From Arthrobacter sp. B3I9 (GTDB lineage Bacteria > Actinomycetota > Actinomycetes > Actinomycetales > Micrococcaceae): a stretch of DNA of 64,000 bases. A model generated the notes under the pieces. The model was given only the letters and a program-made list of their open reading frames with translations. It did no database searches and was not told the origin of the DNA. Of this stretch, positions 44,837 through 53,254 are shown in pieces (position 1 is the first letter of the stretch; each line of letters begins with the position of its first letter). The position numbers were made by a program, and so were the translations under genes. The stretch is from the NCBI RefSeq assembly GCF_030816935.1, contig NZ_JAUSYO010000001.1, forward strand, positions 558,001 to 622,000, given 5' to 3'.

Positions 44837-45571
44837 TTAGGCGTTGGGGTCTTTGGAGGTGGCCTGGGCGAGGTAGGCGTCCAGGGTGGCGGAGCGGTGG
44901 AGCCGCGCCGCCTTTTCGATCGTGTCGGCGTCGGCGCCTGTTTCGATGAGCCTGAGCAGGTTCTCATGTTCATCAACGGACGAACGGGCCCGGCCGGGGA
45001 CAAAGCGGAACGTGGAGGACCGCAGGGATGCCAGCCGGTTCCAGCCGCGGTGGACCAGGTCCAGGATGTGCGGGTTGGGGCAATGCTCGAACAGGACGCT
45101 GTGGAAGTCCTGGTTGAGCCGGGTGAACCGGACGGGGTCGAAGTGCTCGAGGCACTCACGCATCTCGGCGTTCACCGCGCGGGCCCGGGCGATGTCCGCC
45201 GGACCGACCAGGGGTGCGGACAACGCGGTGGCCGCTCCTTCCACAATGCTGAGCGTCTGCATGGTGTAGAGGTACTCCGTGGGATCGATGCCCGAGACGG
45301 TGGCCCCGACGTTGCGCTGGAACTTCACGAGGCCCTCGGCCTCAAGCCGGCGGATCGCTTCCCGTACAGGGACCACGCTGACCCCGAGGTCCTTGGCAAT
45401 GGCGGCCAGGACCAGCCGGTAGCCGGGCGTGTAGGTGCCTTCCACAATCCGTGCCTTGACGGCCTGGTAGGCCTGTTCGGCCTTGCTGCCGGTGCTGCCG
45501 GCCGTGACGTCGGCGGTGCTGTCCGTGGTGCTGTCCGTGGTGTTGCCGGGCGCGGTGGCCGTTTCAGTCAT
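44837..45571 (-). CDS. GntR-family (FCD) regulator of the hpa operon
   Basis: 244 aa from ATG 45571, overlapping the hpaG stop by 8 bases. A low-complexity Thr/Ala/Ser lead precedes the GntR winged helix (AYQAVKARIVEGTYTPGYRLVLAAIAKDLGVSVVPVREAIRRLEAEGLV) and an FCD ligand domain with metal-type residues (RLNQDFHSVLFEHC, SSVDEHENLL, RLHRSATLDAYL). Likely represses the operon until a pathway intermediate binds. A GTATAC-centred palindrome at the operon promoter is the obvious target. Confidence 0.87.
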   Translation of the reverse strand: MTETATAPGNTTDSTTDSTADVTAGSTGSKAEQAYQAVKARIVEGTYTPGYRLVLAAIAKDLGVSVVPVREAIRRLEAEGLVKFQRNVGATVSGIDPTEYLYTMQTLSIVEGAATALSAPLVGPADIARARAVNAEMRECLEHFDPVRFTRLNQDFHSVLFEHCPNPHILDLVHRGWNRLASLRSSTFRFVPGRARSSVDEHENLLRLIETGADADTIEKAARLHRSATLDAYLAQATSKDPNA

Positions 45572-47058
45572 CTTTGCCTGCTTCCCATTCCTCATACTTC
45601 GCGCGCCATTCAGCGTTGAGCGGGTAGAGCCCGTCGACGCTGTGGCCCTGCTCCACCATCTCGGCGATGAAGACCTCTTCGCGCTCCTGGATGATGGAGT
45701 CGTCCGCCACTTCCTCGGCCAGGGCCGGCGGGATCACGAGGATTCCGTCCGAGTCGGCCACGATGATGTCCCCGGGTTGCACCGTGGTGCCACCGCAGGC
45801 GATAGTGATGTCCGTGTCCCACGGGATGTGCCGGCGTCCGAGCACTGCCGGGTGCGGGTTGGAATAGTAGGTGGGCATGTCCATCGCTGCGACGGCGGAG
45901 AAGTCGCGGACGCCGCCGTCGGTGATGATGGCCGCGGCACCGCGCACCTGCGCCCGCAGGGCGAGGATGTCGCCGATGGTGCCGGTGCCTTTCTCCCCGC
46001 GGGCTTCCATGACCAGGATTTCGCCTTCATTGACCGAGTCGATGGCGCGCTTCTGGGCGTTGAAGCCACTGCCGTGGGTTTTGAAGAGGTCCTCCCGGTT
46101 GGGCACGTAGCGCAGGGTCCGGGCCAGGCCCACTACTTTCTTTTCCGGCCGGGTGGCGGCGAGGCCGTCGATGCTGACGTTGTTGAGGCCGCGCTTGCGC
46201 AGCTGGGAGGACAGGGTTGCCGTGCAGACGCTTTCGAGCTTCGCCTTCAGTTCCGGCGTCAGGACGGAAACCGGCGCTTCTGCTGCCTGGGCCGGAAGAC
46301 CCGCCGCTTCCCGTGACCCGTACGCCTCTTCCCGCTGCAGGTCATCGACCTGGGGCAGTGCGCCGAAGCCGGCGAACGGCGTCGTACCTTCCTCCACCCG
46401 TGTCACCAGGCGGCCGGTGGTGAGTTCCGCGCCGGCAGCGCCCGCCGCCGTCGTGCTGACTTCCACCTCGAGGACGTCCCCCGGCACGGCGACGGGAAGC
46501 CCCGGCGGGGGTGCCCGTGAGGATGACGTCCCCTTCTTCGAGGGTGAGCAGCTGGGACAGATCCGCCACCAGCCGTGCGAAGGGAAAGAGGAGGTCCTCG
46601 GTGGTGTCGTCCTGCACCAGGTCGCCGTTGTGCCAGGTGCGGATGCGCAGCCCGGCCGGGTCGACGGCGTCTGCCGGGAGAAGTGCCGGGCCCAACGGCG
46701 TGAAGCCGTCGCCACCCTTGGACCGGAGGTTGGATCCCTTGTCCGCGGAGCGCAGGTCGTAGACGCCGAGGTCGTTGCTGGCGGTGACCGCGGCGACGTG
46801 GCTCCAGGCGTCGTCGATCGTGACGCGCCGTGCGCTCTTTCCGATGATCAGCGCGATCTCGCCTTCGTAACCGAGCAGTTCGCACCCCGCGGGGCGTTCC
46901 ACCGGGTGGCCGCTCAGCGCCAGCGAGCTCGAGGGCTTGAGGAAGTAGGAGGGCTGTGCAGGGGTCCGGCCGCGCTGGGCCGCACGGCTGGGGTAATTGA
47001 TATGGACAGCGATCACCTTTCGCGCTGCCGCCAGGGTGTCGTCGTTGACGTGCTCCAA
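45564..47058 (-). pseudogene. hpaG: HpaG-like FAH-family protein fused to an RraA-like domain, frameshifted
   Basis: First gene of the operon, from TTG 47058 (AGGAG 6 bases upstream). The N-terminal ~180 residues are a fumarylacetoacetate-hydrolase domain (SYFLKPSSSLALSG, GCELLGYEGEIALIIGKSARR, EEGDVILTGTPAG), as in HpaG, the isomerase/decarboxylase of this pathway. After TGTPAG the frame breaks; family sequence resumes as LPVAVPGDVLEVEV in the next frame. Removing one G from the GGGG run near 46503-46507 repairs it. The C-terminal ~215 residues are RraA/HMG-aldolase-like (TDGGVRDFSAVAAMDMPTYYSN, GDIIVADSDGILVIPP). Intact it would be about 498 aa. A homopolymer read error is likely but not certain. 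Confidence 0.82.
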
Positions 47059-47083
47059 AGCTGTCTCCTCATCAAGTACGAAA

Positions 47084-47124
47084 TCGTATACGAAGACTAT
47101 GGCGCATCCGTTGGGGTGGGTCAA
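47084..47124 (-). promoter_or_regulatory. hpa operon promoter with GntR-type operator
   Basis: On the minus strand, TTGACC (47119-47124) and CATAGT (47096-47101) are 17 bases apart. The perfect palindrome TCGTATACGA (47084-47093) lies at the predicted start site; GTATAC-centred dyads are typical FCD-GntR sites. Confidence 0.6.
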
Positions 47125-47194
47125 CCCCTCAAATGCGCGGAATTCCGCCGCTCGGAAAGTGCGGGTTGTCGGCCGCATCACATTTATCGTACAG

Positions 47195-47226
47195 TTGACG
47201 CAATCATTTTGATTCGATTATCGAAT
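47195..47226 (+). promoter_or_regulatory. Candidate promoter/operator of the aromatic hydroxylase gene
   Basis: TTGACG (47195-47200), 17 bases, TTATCG (47218-47223). The -10 is embedded in the perfect dyad ATTCGAT-T-ATCGAAT (47212-47226), a different sequence from the GTATAC site at the hpa promoter, suggesting a second regulator, perhaps the IclR protein at 49282-49935. Confidence 0.5.
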
Positions 47227-47289
47227 TTCCTGTTCAGGTATAGAACAACCTTTTAGCGACAGCCGCCCACAACGAAGTGAGGAAAGCCC

Positions 47290-49200
47290 GTGCAGTTCCA
47301 CCACCACGGTTACGTATCCGGTGACCCGCGAATCCAACCACCGGCAGGCGTCGGCATCAACCGCCCCGCGGAACTTCCCGACGAAGTCGACGTGCTCATC
47401 GTGGGATCCGGACCTGCCGGCATGCTCGCGGCCGCCCAGCTGTCCCAGTTCCCGGGCGTCACCACACGCATGGTCGAGCGCCGTCCCGGAAGGCTTGCCA
47501 TCGGGCAGGCCGACGGCATCCAGGCCCGGAGCGTGGAGACCTTCCAGGCCTTCGGCTTCGCCGAGCGGATCATCGCCGAGGCGTACCGCATCACCGAGAT
47601 GGCGTTCTGGAAGCCGGACCCTGAGGACCACTCCCGCATCATCCGGACCGCCCGCGCCGTGGACGACGAAATGGGCATCAGCGAGTTCCCGCACCTGATC
47701 GTCAACCAGGCCCGGGTGCTGGACTACTTCGCCGAGGTCATGGCAAATTCACCCACCCGGATGGTTCCGGACTACGGCTTCGAGTTCCGCAGCCTCGAAG
47801 TCACGGACGAGGGGGAGTACCCCGTCACCGTGACGCTTCTGCACACCGCGGGCCCCAACCAAGGCCAGGAACGCATCGTCCGGGCCAAGTACGTCATCGG
47901 GGCGGACGGCGCCCGCAGCAAGGTGCGCGAGTCGATCGGCTGCCACCTCGCCGGCGACCAGGCGAACCACGCCTGGGGCGTCATGGATGCCCTCGCCGTC
48001 ACGGACTTCCCTGATATCCGCACCAAGTGCGCCATCCAGTCAGGCTCCGGCGGCAGCATCCTGCTCATACCGCGCGAAGGCGGTTACCTCTTCCGGATGT
48101 ACGTGGACCTCGGCGAGGTGGACCCCGAGAACAAGGGCGCCGTGCGCAACACCACTATCGAGGAGATCATCGCCAAGGCGAACGCGATCCTCCACCCGTA
48201 CACGCTGGATGTCCGCAACGTCGCCTGGCACAGCGTCTATGAAGTCGGACACCGCCTGACGGACCGGTTCGACGACGTCCTGCCGGAGCAGCGCGGCACC
48301 CGGACGCCGCGGGTGTTCATCACCGGCGACGCATGCCACACGCACAGCGCCAAGGCCGGCCAGGGCATGAACGTCTCCATGCAGGACGGCTTCAACCTGG
48401 CCTGGAAGCTGGGGCATGTGCTTGAGGGCCGCAGCCCGGAGAGCCTCCTGTCCACGTACTCGGCCGAGCGTCAGGTGGTCGCGAAGGACCTGATTGAGTT
48501 CGACAAGGTGTGGTCCACGCTCATGGCGAAGAAGCCCGAGGAGTTCGAGGACCCCTCGGAGCTCGAGGACTTCTACGTCCGCACTGCCGAGTTCCCCGCC
48601 GGTTTCATGACCGAGTACGCGCCGTCCATGCTGATTGGGGCCCCCGAGCACCAGGGCCTGGCCACCGGCTTCACCATCGGCAAGCGCTTCAAGTCTGCGC
48701 CCGTGGTGCGGGTGGGCGACACCAACCCCATGCAGCTTGGCCACCACGCGAGGGCCGACGGACGGTGGCGGATCTACGTTTTCGCTGACGGTGCCCTGCC
48801 CCGCACGGGTTCGGCCACCGACCGGTTTGCCGAGTGGATCGCCACTTCACCGGACTCACCCCTCGCAGCCACCCCTGAGGGGTCCGACGCCGATGCCTGG
48901 TTTGATGTGAAGGTCATCTACCAGCAGCCCCACACCGCCATCGACATCGGCGCCGTCCCCGCGGCATTCAAGCCCGAGGTGGGGCCCTTCAGGCTCACGG
49001 ACTACGAGAAGGTCTACGCCACCGATCAGAACGCGGACATTTTCGTACAGCGCGGCCTGGACCGCGGCGGCGTCGTGGTGGTGGTCCGCCCGGACCAGTA
49101 CGTGGCCAACGTCCTGCCGTTGACTGCCACCGAGGAGCTCGCGGAGTTTTTTGCGCCGCTGCTTCCGGTCCGCAGGCCTCTCGTCAGCAAGGGGGCCTAG
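47290..49200 (+). CDS. FAD-dependent aromatic hydroxylase (MobA / phenol 2-monooxygenase group)
   Basis: 636 aa. FAD/NADPH signatures in order: VDVLIVGSGPAGMLAAAQLSQ (residues 34-54), ADGARSKVRESIG (DG motif, near 208), and RVFITGDACHTHSAKAGQGMNVSMQDGFNLAWKL (GD motif, near 345). A thioredoxin-like C-terminal domain follows (to HGGVVVVVRPDQYVA region). Length and layout match 3-hydroxybenzoate 4-monooxygenase and phenol 2-monooxygenase. Divergent from the homoprotocatechuate operon, so it may make homoprotocatechuate by hydroxylating 3- or 4-hydroxyphenylacetate; hydroxybenzoate is the alternative. No separate reductase is needed. Confidence 0.85.
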   Translation: MQFHHHGYVSGDPRIQPPAGVGINRPAELPDEVDVLIVGSGPAGMLAAAQLSQFPGVTTRMVERRPGRLAIGQADGIQARSVETFQAFGFAERIIAEAYRITEMAFWKPDPEDHSRIIRTARAVDDEMGISEFPHLIVNQARVLDYFAEVMANSPTRMVPDYGFEFRSLEVTDEGEYPVTVTLLHTAGPNQGQERIVRAKYVIGADGARSKVRESIGCHLAGDQANHAWGVMDALAVTDFPDIRTKCAIQSGSGGSILLIPREGGYLFRMYVDLGEVDPENKGAVRNTTIEEIIAKANAILHPYTLDVRNVAWHSVYEVGHRLTDRFDDVLPEQRGTRTPRVFITGDACHTHSAKAGQGMNVSMQDGFNLAWKLGHVLEGRSPESLLSTYSAERQVVAKDLIEFDKVWSTLMAKKPEEFEDPSELEDFYVRTAEFPAGFMTEYAPSMLIGAPEHQGLATGFTIGKRFKSAPVVRVGDTNPMQLGHHARADGRWRIYVFADGALPRTGSATDRFAEWIATSPDSPLAATPEGSDADAWFDVKVIYQQPHTAIDIGAVPAAFKPEVGPFRLTDYEKVYATDQNADIFVQRGLDRGGVVVVVRPDQYVANVLPLTATEELAEFFAPLLPVRRPLVSKGA

Positions 49201-49210
49201 AACCCTGCGG

Positions 49211-49278
49211 GCGCCGGCGGCCTACGGGCCGCCGGCGGCCTACGGGCCGCCGGCGGCCTACGGGCCGCCGGCGGCCTT
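49211..49278. repeat. 18-bp GC-rich tandem repeat
   Basis: The unit GGCCTACGGGCCGCCGGC repeats about three and a half times directly after the hydroxylase stop and before the IclR stop, i.e. between two convergent genes. Each unit holds a GGCCGCCGGCGGCC-like dyad, so it could fold and end transcripts from both sides. Confidence 0.85.
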
Positions 49279-49281
49279 TCG

Positions 49282-49935
49282 CTACGTCTGCCGTTCCACC
49301 GCCTCGGCGATCCTGGCGGCAGCACGGACTACCAGCTCGCCGAAGTCCCGGCCCGGGGACCCGGACACCCGGGCCAGGGGCATGGCCAGGCAGACGGCCG
49401 CGACAATCCCCTCGTCGGTCCGGACCGGGGCGCTGACGGAGCCCAAGCCCGGTGTCCGAGCCCCGACAGACTCAACCCAACCCGTGGAGGCCAGCTCCGC
49501 CAGGGCGTCCTCCTCGGCTGCGAGAAGACGGCCGCTGGACCCCTGCGGCAGGGGCAGCCTGGAGCCAGGAGGCAGGGTGGCGCGGAGTTCGTGCCGGCTG
49601 TCGGCACTGACAAGGCACACCCGTTCATCACTGCGCCGGACCCAGAGCTGCGCCGTCTCGCCGGTGTGGTCGCGCAGTTCCCGGAGGACAGGCATGCCAG
49701 CATTTTCCAGTGAGGAGCGGACGAACCGGTCACCAAGCCTGAAGGCGCTGGTTTCCGTGCGGCGCAGGAATCCGTAGTCAACCATCTGCAGGGCCAGGCG
49801 GTGTGCCGTGGACAGCGACAGGCCGGTCCGTCGTGACAGCTCGCTTGCTGAAACGGCGGATCGACCCACGGCGTCGAGGATGGCGGCGGCACGTTCGAGG
49901 GTGCGGTTGCTTCCGTTGGTGTCTGTAGAAGGCAT
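49282..49935 (-). CDS. IclR-family transcriptional regulator
   Basis: 217 aa. N-terminal winged helix (ERAAAILDAVGRSAVSASELSRRTGLSLSTAHRLALQMVDYGFLRR) and IclR effector domain (VCLVSADSRHELRATLPPGSRLPLPQGSSGRLLAA, GLGSVSAPVRTDEGIVAAVCLAMP). Somewhat short for IclR (usually ~250) with a trimmed C-terminus. It is next to the ThDP/transporter/CoA-transferase genes on the same strand and convergent with the hydroxylase; either could be its target. Confidence 0.87.
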   Translation of the reverse strand: MPSTDTNGSNRTLERAAAILDAVGRSAVSASELSRRTGLSLSTAHRLALQMVDYGFLRRTETSAFRLGDRFVRSSLENAGMPVLRELRDHTGETAQLWVRRSDERVCLVSADSRHELRATLPPGSRLPLPQGSSGRLLAAEEDALAELASTGWVESVGARTPGLGSVSAPVRTDEGIVAAVCLAMPLARVSGSPGRDFGELVVRAAARIAEAVERQT

Positions 49936-49956
49936 GTGGACAGCCTATGACGTGGC

Positions 49957-51645
49957 CTATCCCTTCGCGGCGACGGACTCTGTCATGTATTCGGCCACCA
50001 CTTTCTGCGAGATTGCAACGTCCAACACGAAGACCCCTTCCTCATGCGTGACGAGCCAGTCCTGAAGTTTCTCCAGGTCCGCCATGGTGCGCGCCTTGAT
50101 CCCCTGGGCGCCAAGCGCGCGGCCCACGGCGGCGAAGTCGACTTCATCGATGAGCATCGCCTGGTTGTGCAGCCCCTTGACGGCATACTGGTGCAGCTCC
50201 GCGCCGTAGGCGGAGTCGTTGAGTACCACCACCACGCCCTTGCGCGTGGCCCGGAGGAACGTCTCGAAGTCGGCCAGGCCCATCAGCCCGCCCCCGTCAC
50301 CGCTGACCAGGACTGTCGTGCGGTCGGGGCGGGCCACCGAGACTCCCGCGGCGGAGCCGAAGCCCAGGCCGATGGACTGGAAGGCGGTTCCCACCAGGAT
50401 CATGGCGTGCGGGTCCGGGACCGAAAGGTACATGGGGGCCCAGCCGATGAAGTGGCCGCCGTCCATGACCACGGAGCGTTCAGCCGGCAGGATCCGGTCC
50501 AGGGCGGCGACGACGGCGCGCGGGTTCAGCCGTCCGTCGGGGCCGAACTCGGCGGGGTCCTCGCTGGGACGGGATGAGCGGAAGTCCGCTTGCGCGACCT
50601 CCGGGGTGCGGTCGCGCCAGGTGGAGGTGGCGGTGGGGAGGCGTTCGAGGATGCCTTCGATGAAGGGCCGGATGTCCGCGCGGATGTACTCCGCGGATCC
50701 CGGGATTCCGGTGTCGGGCTCGTTGTCGATCCGGATGATGGTGGTGTCGGCGGGAAACAGCGTTCCGTAGCGGGTCTGGAAGATGTTCTGGCTGGCGCCG
50801 ACCACCAGGACGAGGTCCGCCTGACGTGCGATGTCGAGGCGGTGGCGGCGGGTGAAGCCGCCCGCGATGCCCAGGTCCCAGGGGCTGTTGAAGGCGTTGG
50901 CTGCCATGACCGACGTCATGAAAAGTGCGCCCAGCCGGTCTCCCACTTCCTTTAGCGGGGCGGTCGCACCGGCCAGAAGCACGCCGCGTCCGGCCAGAAT
51001 CAACGGCCGTCGGGCGGCGGCGAGGAAGCCAGCTACCCGGTCGAGGTCGCCGGCAGCTGCGGGCCAGACGGACTTTGCCGGCAGCGGTTCGAGAGATTCC
51101 GGGTCAGAGGGCTGGGCGGTGGCGAGGTCGTAGGGAATCGCCAGCACCACCGGCTGGACGGTTTGCACCGCGAGGTCGAAGGCCCGGTGGGTCATGGCGG
51201 CAGCGTTGCCCGGACCAGCCACCAGCGTCACCACTCCGGCTGCCTCAGCGGCCTTCGCCTGGTCGATGTCGAAGGGACGGCGTCCAGTGGAGGGCCCGTC
51301 TCCCACCACGAGAACCAGCGGGATGCGGGCAATCCGTGCCTCCGCCAAGGTGGTGTAGGAGTTCGTGAAGCCGGCGCCGTAAGTGGTGGTTGCGGCTGCC
51401 ACTTTCCCGGTTGCCCGGTAGTACGCGTCCGCCATGGCCACGGTGGCGGACTCGTGGCGCGCCGAGGTGAAGGGAAAACCGCTCCGGGTCAGCCGGCTGA
51501 TCAGGTGGACGTTGCCGTTGCCCATCAGTCCGAACAGATGGCCCGCGCGCTCTGCCACCACATCGGCCACAATCGCTGCCACGTGGCCCTCGTCCGGAAG
51601 CGCAGGCGCCTCGCCCGGCAGAAGTTCTGTGCTGGTACTCGTCAT
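49957..51645 (-). CDS. Thiamine-diphosphate-dependent enzyme (acetolactate-synthase-like)
   Basis: 562 aa from ATG 51645. Pyrimidine-domain catalytic Glu in RHESATVAMADAYYRATG, central domain RPLILAGRGVLLAGA, and the ThDP motif GDGGGLMGLADFETFLRATRK...VVVLNDSAYG. Belongs to the group with acetolactate synthase, 2-hydroxyacyl-CoA lyase and benzoylformate decarboxylase; the FAD-linked regulatory residues of true acetolactate synthase are not obvious. Downstream of a CoA-transferase, an HMG-CoA-lyase-like enzyme and a hydroxycarboxylate transporter, which favours a lyase or decarboxylase on an imported acid. Confidence 0.82.
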   Translation of the reverse strand: MTSTSTELLPGEAPALPDEGHVAAIVADVVAERAGHLFGLMGNGNVHLISRLTRSGFPFTSARHESATVAMADAYYRATGKVAAATTTYGAGFTNSYTTLAEARIARIPLVLVVGDGPSTGRRPFDIDQAKAAEAAGVVTLVAGPGNAAAMTHRAFDLAVQTVQPVVLAIPYDLATAQPSDPESLEPLPAKSVWPAAAGDLDRVAGFLAAARRPLILAGRGVLLAGATAPLKEVGDRLGALFMTSVMAANAFNSPWDLGIAGGFTRRHRLDIARQADLVLVVGASQNIFQTRYGTLFPADTTIIRIDNEPDTGIPGSAEYIRADIRPFIEGILERLPTATSTWRDRTPEVAQADFRSSRPSEDPAEFGPDGRLNPRAVVAALDRILPAERSVVMDGGHFIGWAPMYLSVPDPHAMILVGTAFQSIGLGFGSAAGVSVARPDRTTVLVSGDGGGLMGLADFETFLRATRKGVVVVLNDSAYGAELHQYAVKGLHNQAMLIDEVDFAAVGRALGAQGIKARTMADLEKLQDWLVTHEEGVFVLDVAISQKVVAEYMTESVAAKG

Positions 51646-51702
51646 GTGTTTTCTCTTTTTCCTAGGTTCGGGCAAGGCCCGTCGGACGGAAAGGGGAATC
51701 AG

Positions 51703-51739
51703 GACGGCGGCGTCCGCAGTGAACGCGGGCGCCGCCGTC
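51703..51739 (-). terminator. Hairpin between transporter and ThDP-enzyme genes
   Basis: GACGGCGGCG (51703-51712) and CGCCGCCGTC (51730-51739) form a perfect 10-bp stem with a 17-base loop, in the 124-base gap after the 2-hydroxycarboxylate transporter stop. May partly separate expression of the ThDP enzyme. Confidence 0.5.
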
Positions 51740-51769
51740 GTCTTCCCTGTTGTTGGGTGGGGATCTTCG

Positions 51770-53203
51770 TTAGGTAAGGAACGGCACGATCAGTGACGTC
51801 ACGAAGAGGACGAGCGCTCCGCCGAGGCGGTTGGTGAGGGCTGCGAACGGCATGAGATGCATGCGGTTCGCTGCGCTCAGGACTGAGACGTCGCCGCTGC
51901 CTCCGGTGTCGGCCATCACCAGGCCCGGCGTGATGGATGCCTCCACGAAGTTGAACTTCACCAGCCATCCCAGGGCCCCGGAGGTCAGGGTGGCGATGAT
52001 GACTGTGCAGATGGTGAGCAGCACGAACTGCGGATTGCTCAGGGATGCGAAGACCTGGGTCATGTCGATGTAGGTGATGCTGACACCCACCAGCAGGGCC
52101 GGAACCAGCACCGCGCCGATCAGGTCTCCCCAGTCTGCAGTGGAATCCTCCACATCCTGCGGGAGCAGCTTGAAGATCTTCACCGCAGCGGCGGCGATGA
52201 TGGTCCACGCGTAGGGGTGCAGCCCCGGGATGAAGGCGGCGATCAGATTTCCGAAGACAAAGAGGCTCCCGGCGATCAGCAGGCCCTTGCCGAGGGCGAC
52301 GAAAGAGGACGAATCACGCTTGGGCGGCAGGGCCAGCTGGTCCGAGCGGCCGGCAATCCGCAGCAGCTGGCCGTGCCCGTTGAAGCCGACGAAGAGCTGC
52401 TTCTTGCGCTTGCCCAGGCCGTTGTAGATGCCGGCAATGAGGATGCACACCACGTTGGCCATCACGACGGCGGACATCAGGTCGCCCATGAATGCGGCAG
52501 AGTCACCGCCGGTTGCCGAGGCGTACATCTTGGACATGGGAAGGGCTCCGACGCCCAGGCCGCCGGCCATGATGGGCGCGGCGATGAACAGGATGCCTTC
52601 AACGAATCCGAAGCCGGTCAATGTGCCGAGGAGCCCGATGAGGACGAACGTGGCGATGAGGCAGCCGATCAGCGGGACCGCGAAGCGCGGTCCCGCCTTC
52701 AGCAGCAATGCCCGCGGCATGCCAAGGATTGAGCCGGCGATGATGCCCACCACGAAGAAGTCCAGGAAGCCCTGGCCGTCAACGAAGTTCTTCACCACCG
52801 TGACGATGTTCTCCGGCATCACGCCAAAGAACACCAGGGTGGCCGGGACAAACGTGCACAGGATGGTGGGGAGGCCGAAGTCCCGCACCACCGGGAAGAG
52901 GTTGCCGATCCAGATGAAGAGCCCGCCGAGCAGGATGGTGGTGGCGAAGCCCACCACCATCGTGTCCGGAAGATTGCCGGTGATGGCAGCGGCCAGGACC
53001 AGGCCTGCGAGGACGAGGTAGAGCGGGGCGGGAACACTGGCGATCTTGGACCCCTGCCGGCCGGGGTAATGGGTGCCCGGACGGGTTCCCGCTGTCCGGG
53101 CGACCGGGTGTTCGACGCCGCCGGCGGGACCGGGGGCAGCATCGCCCAGGGAGTCGCCCGCCGGGTGGCTGTCAAATTCCGTGGTGCGTGGGCCTGTAGA
53201 CAT
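51770..53203 (-). CDS. 2-hydroxycarboxylate transporter family protein
   Basis: 477 aa from ATG 53203 (GGAGACGACG upstream). After a hydrophilic lead of ~65 residues come about eleven membrane segments and the two 2HCT re-entrant loop motifs: MAGGLGVGALPMSKMYASATGG near residue 215 and MADTGGSGDVSVLSAANRMHLMPFA near 440. Family members (CitS, MleP, CimH) carry citrate, malate or related 2-hydroxy acids with Na+ or H+. It probably imports the acid degraded by its neighbours. Confidence 0.9.
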   Translation of the reverse strand: MSTGPRTTEFDSHPAGDSLGDAAPGPAGGVEHPVARTAGTRPGTHYPGRQGSKIASVPAPLYLVLAGLVLAAAITGNLPDTMVVGFATTILLGGLFIWIGNLFPVVRDFGLPTILCTFVPATLVFFGVMPENIVTVVKNFVDGQGFLDFFVVGIIAGSILGMPRALLLKAGPRFAVPLIGCLIATFVLIGLLGTLTGFGFVEGILFIAAPIMAGGLGVGALPMSKMYASATGGDSAAFMGDLMSAVVMANVVCILIAGIYNGLGKRKKQLFVGFNGHGQLLRIAGRSDQLALPPKRDSSSFVALGKGLLIAGSLFVFGNLIAAFIPGLHPYAWTIIAAAAVKIFKLLPQDVEDSTADWGDLIGAVLVPALLVGVSITYIDMTQVFASLSNPQFVLLTICTVIIATLTSGALGWLVKFNFVEASITPGLVMADTGGSGDVSVLSAANRMHLMPFAALTNRLGGALVLFVTSLIVPFLT

Positions 53204-53254
53204 CGTCGTCTCCAAAACTGTGAGTAGGAATTTCTATATGTAGCTGGGTCGTTT

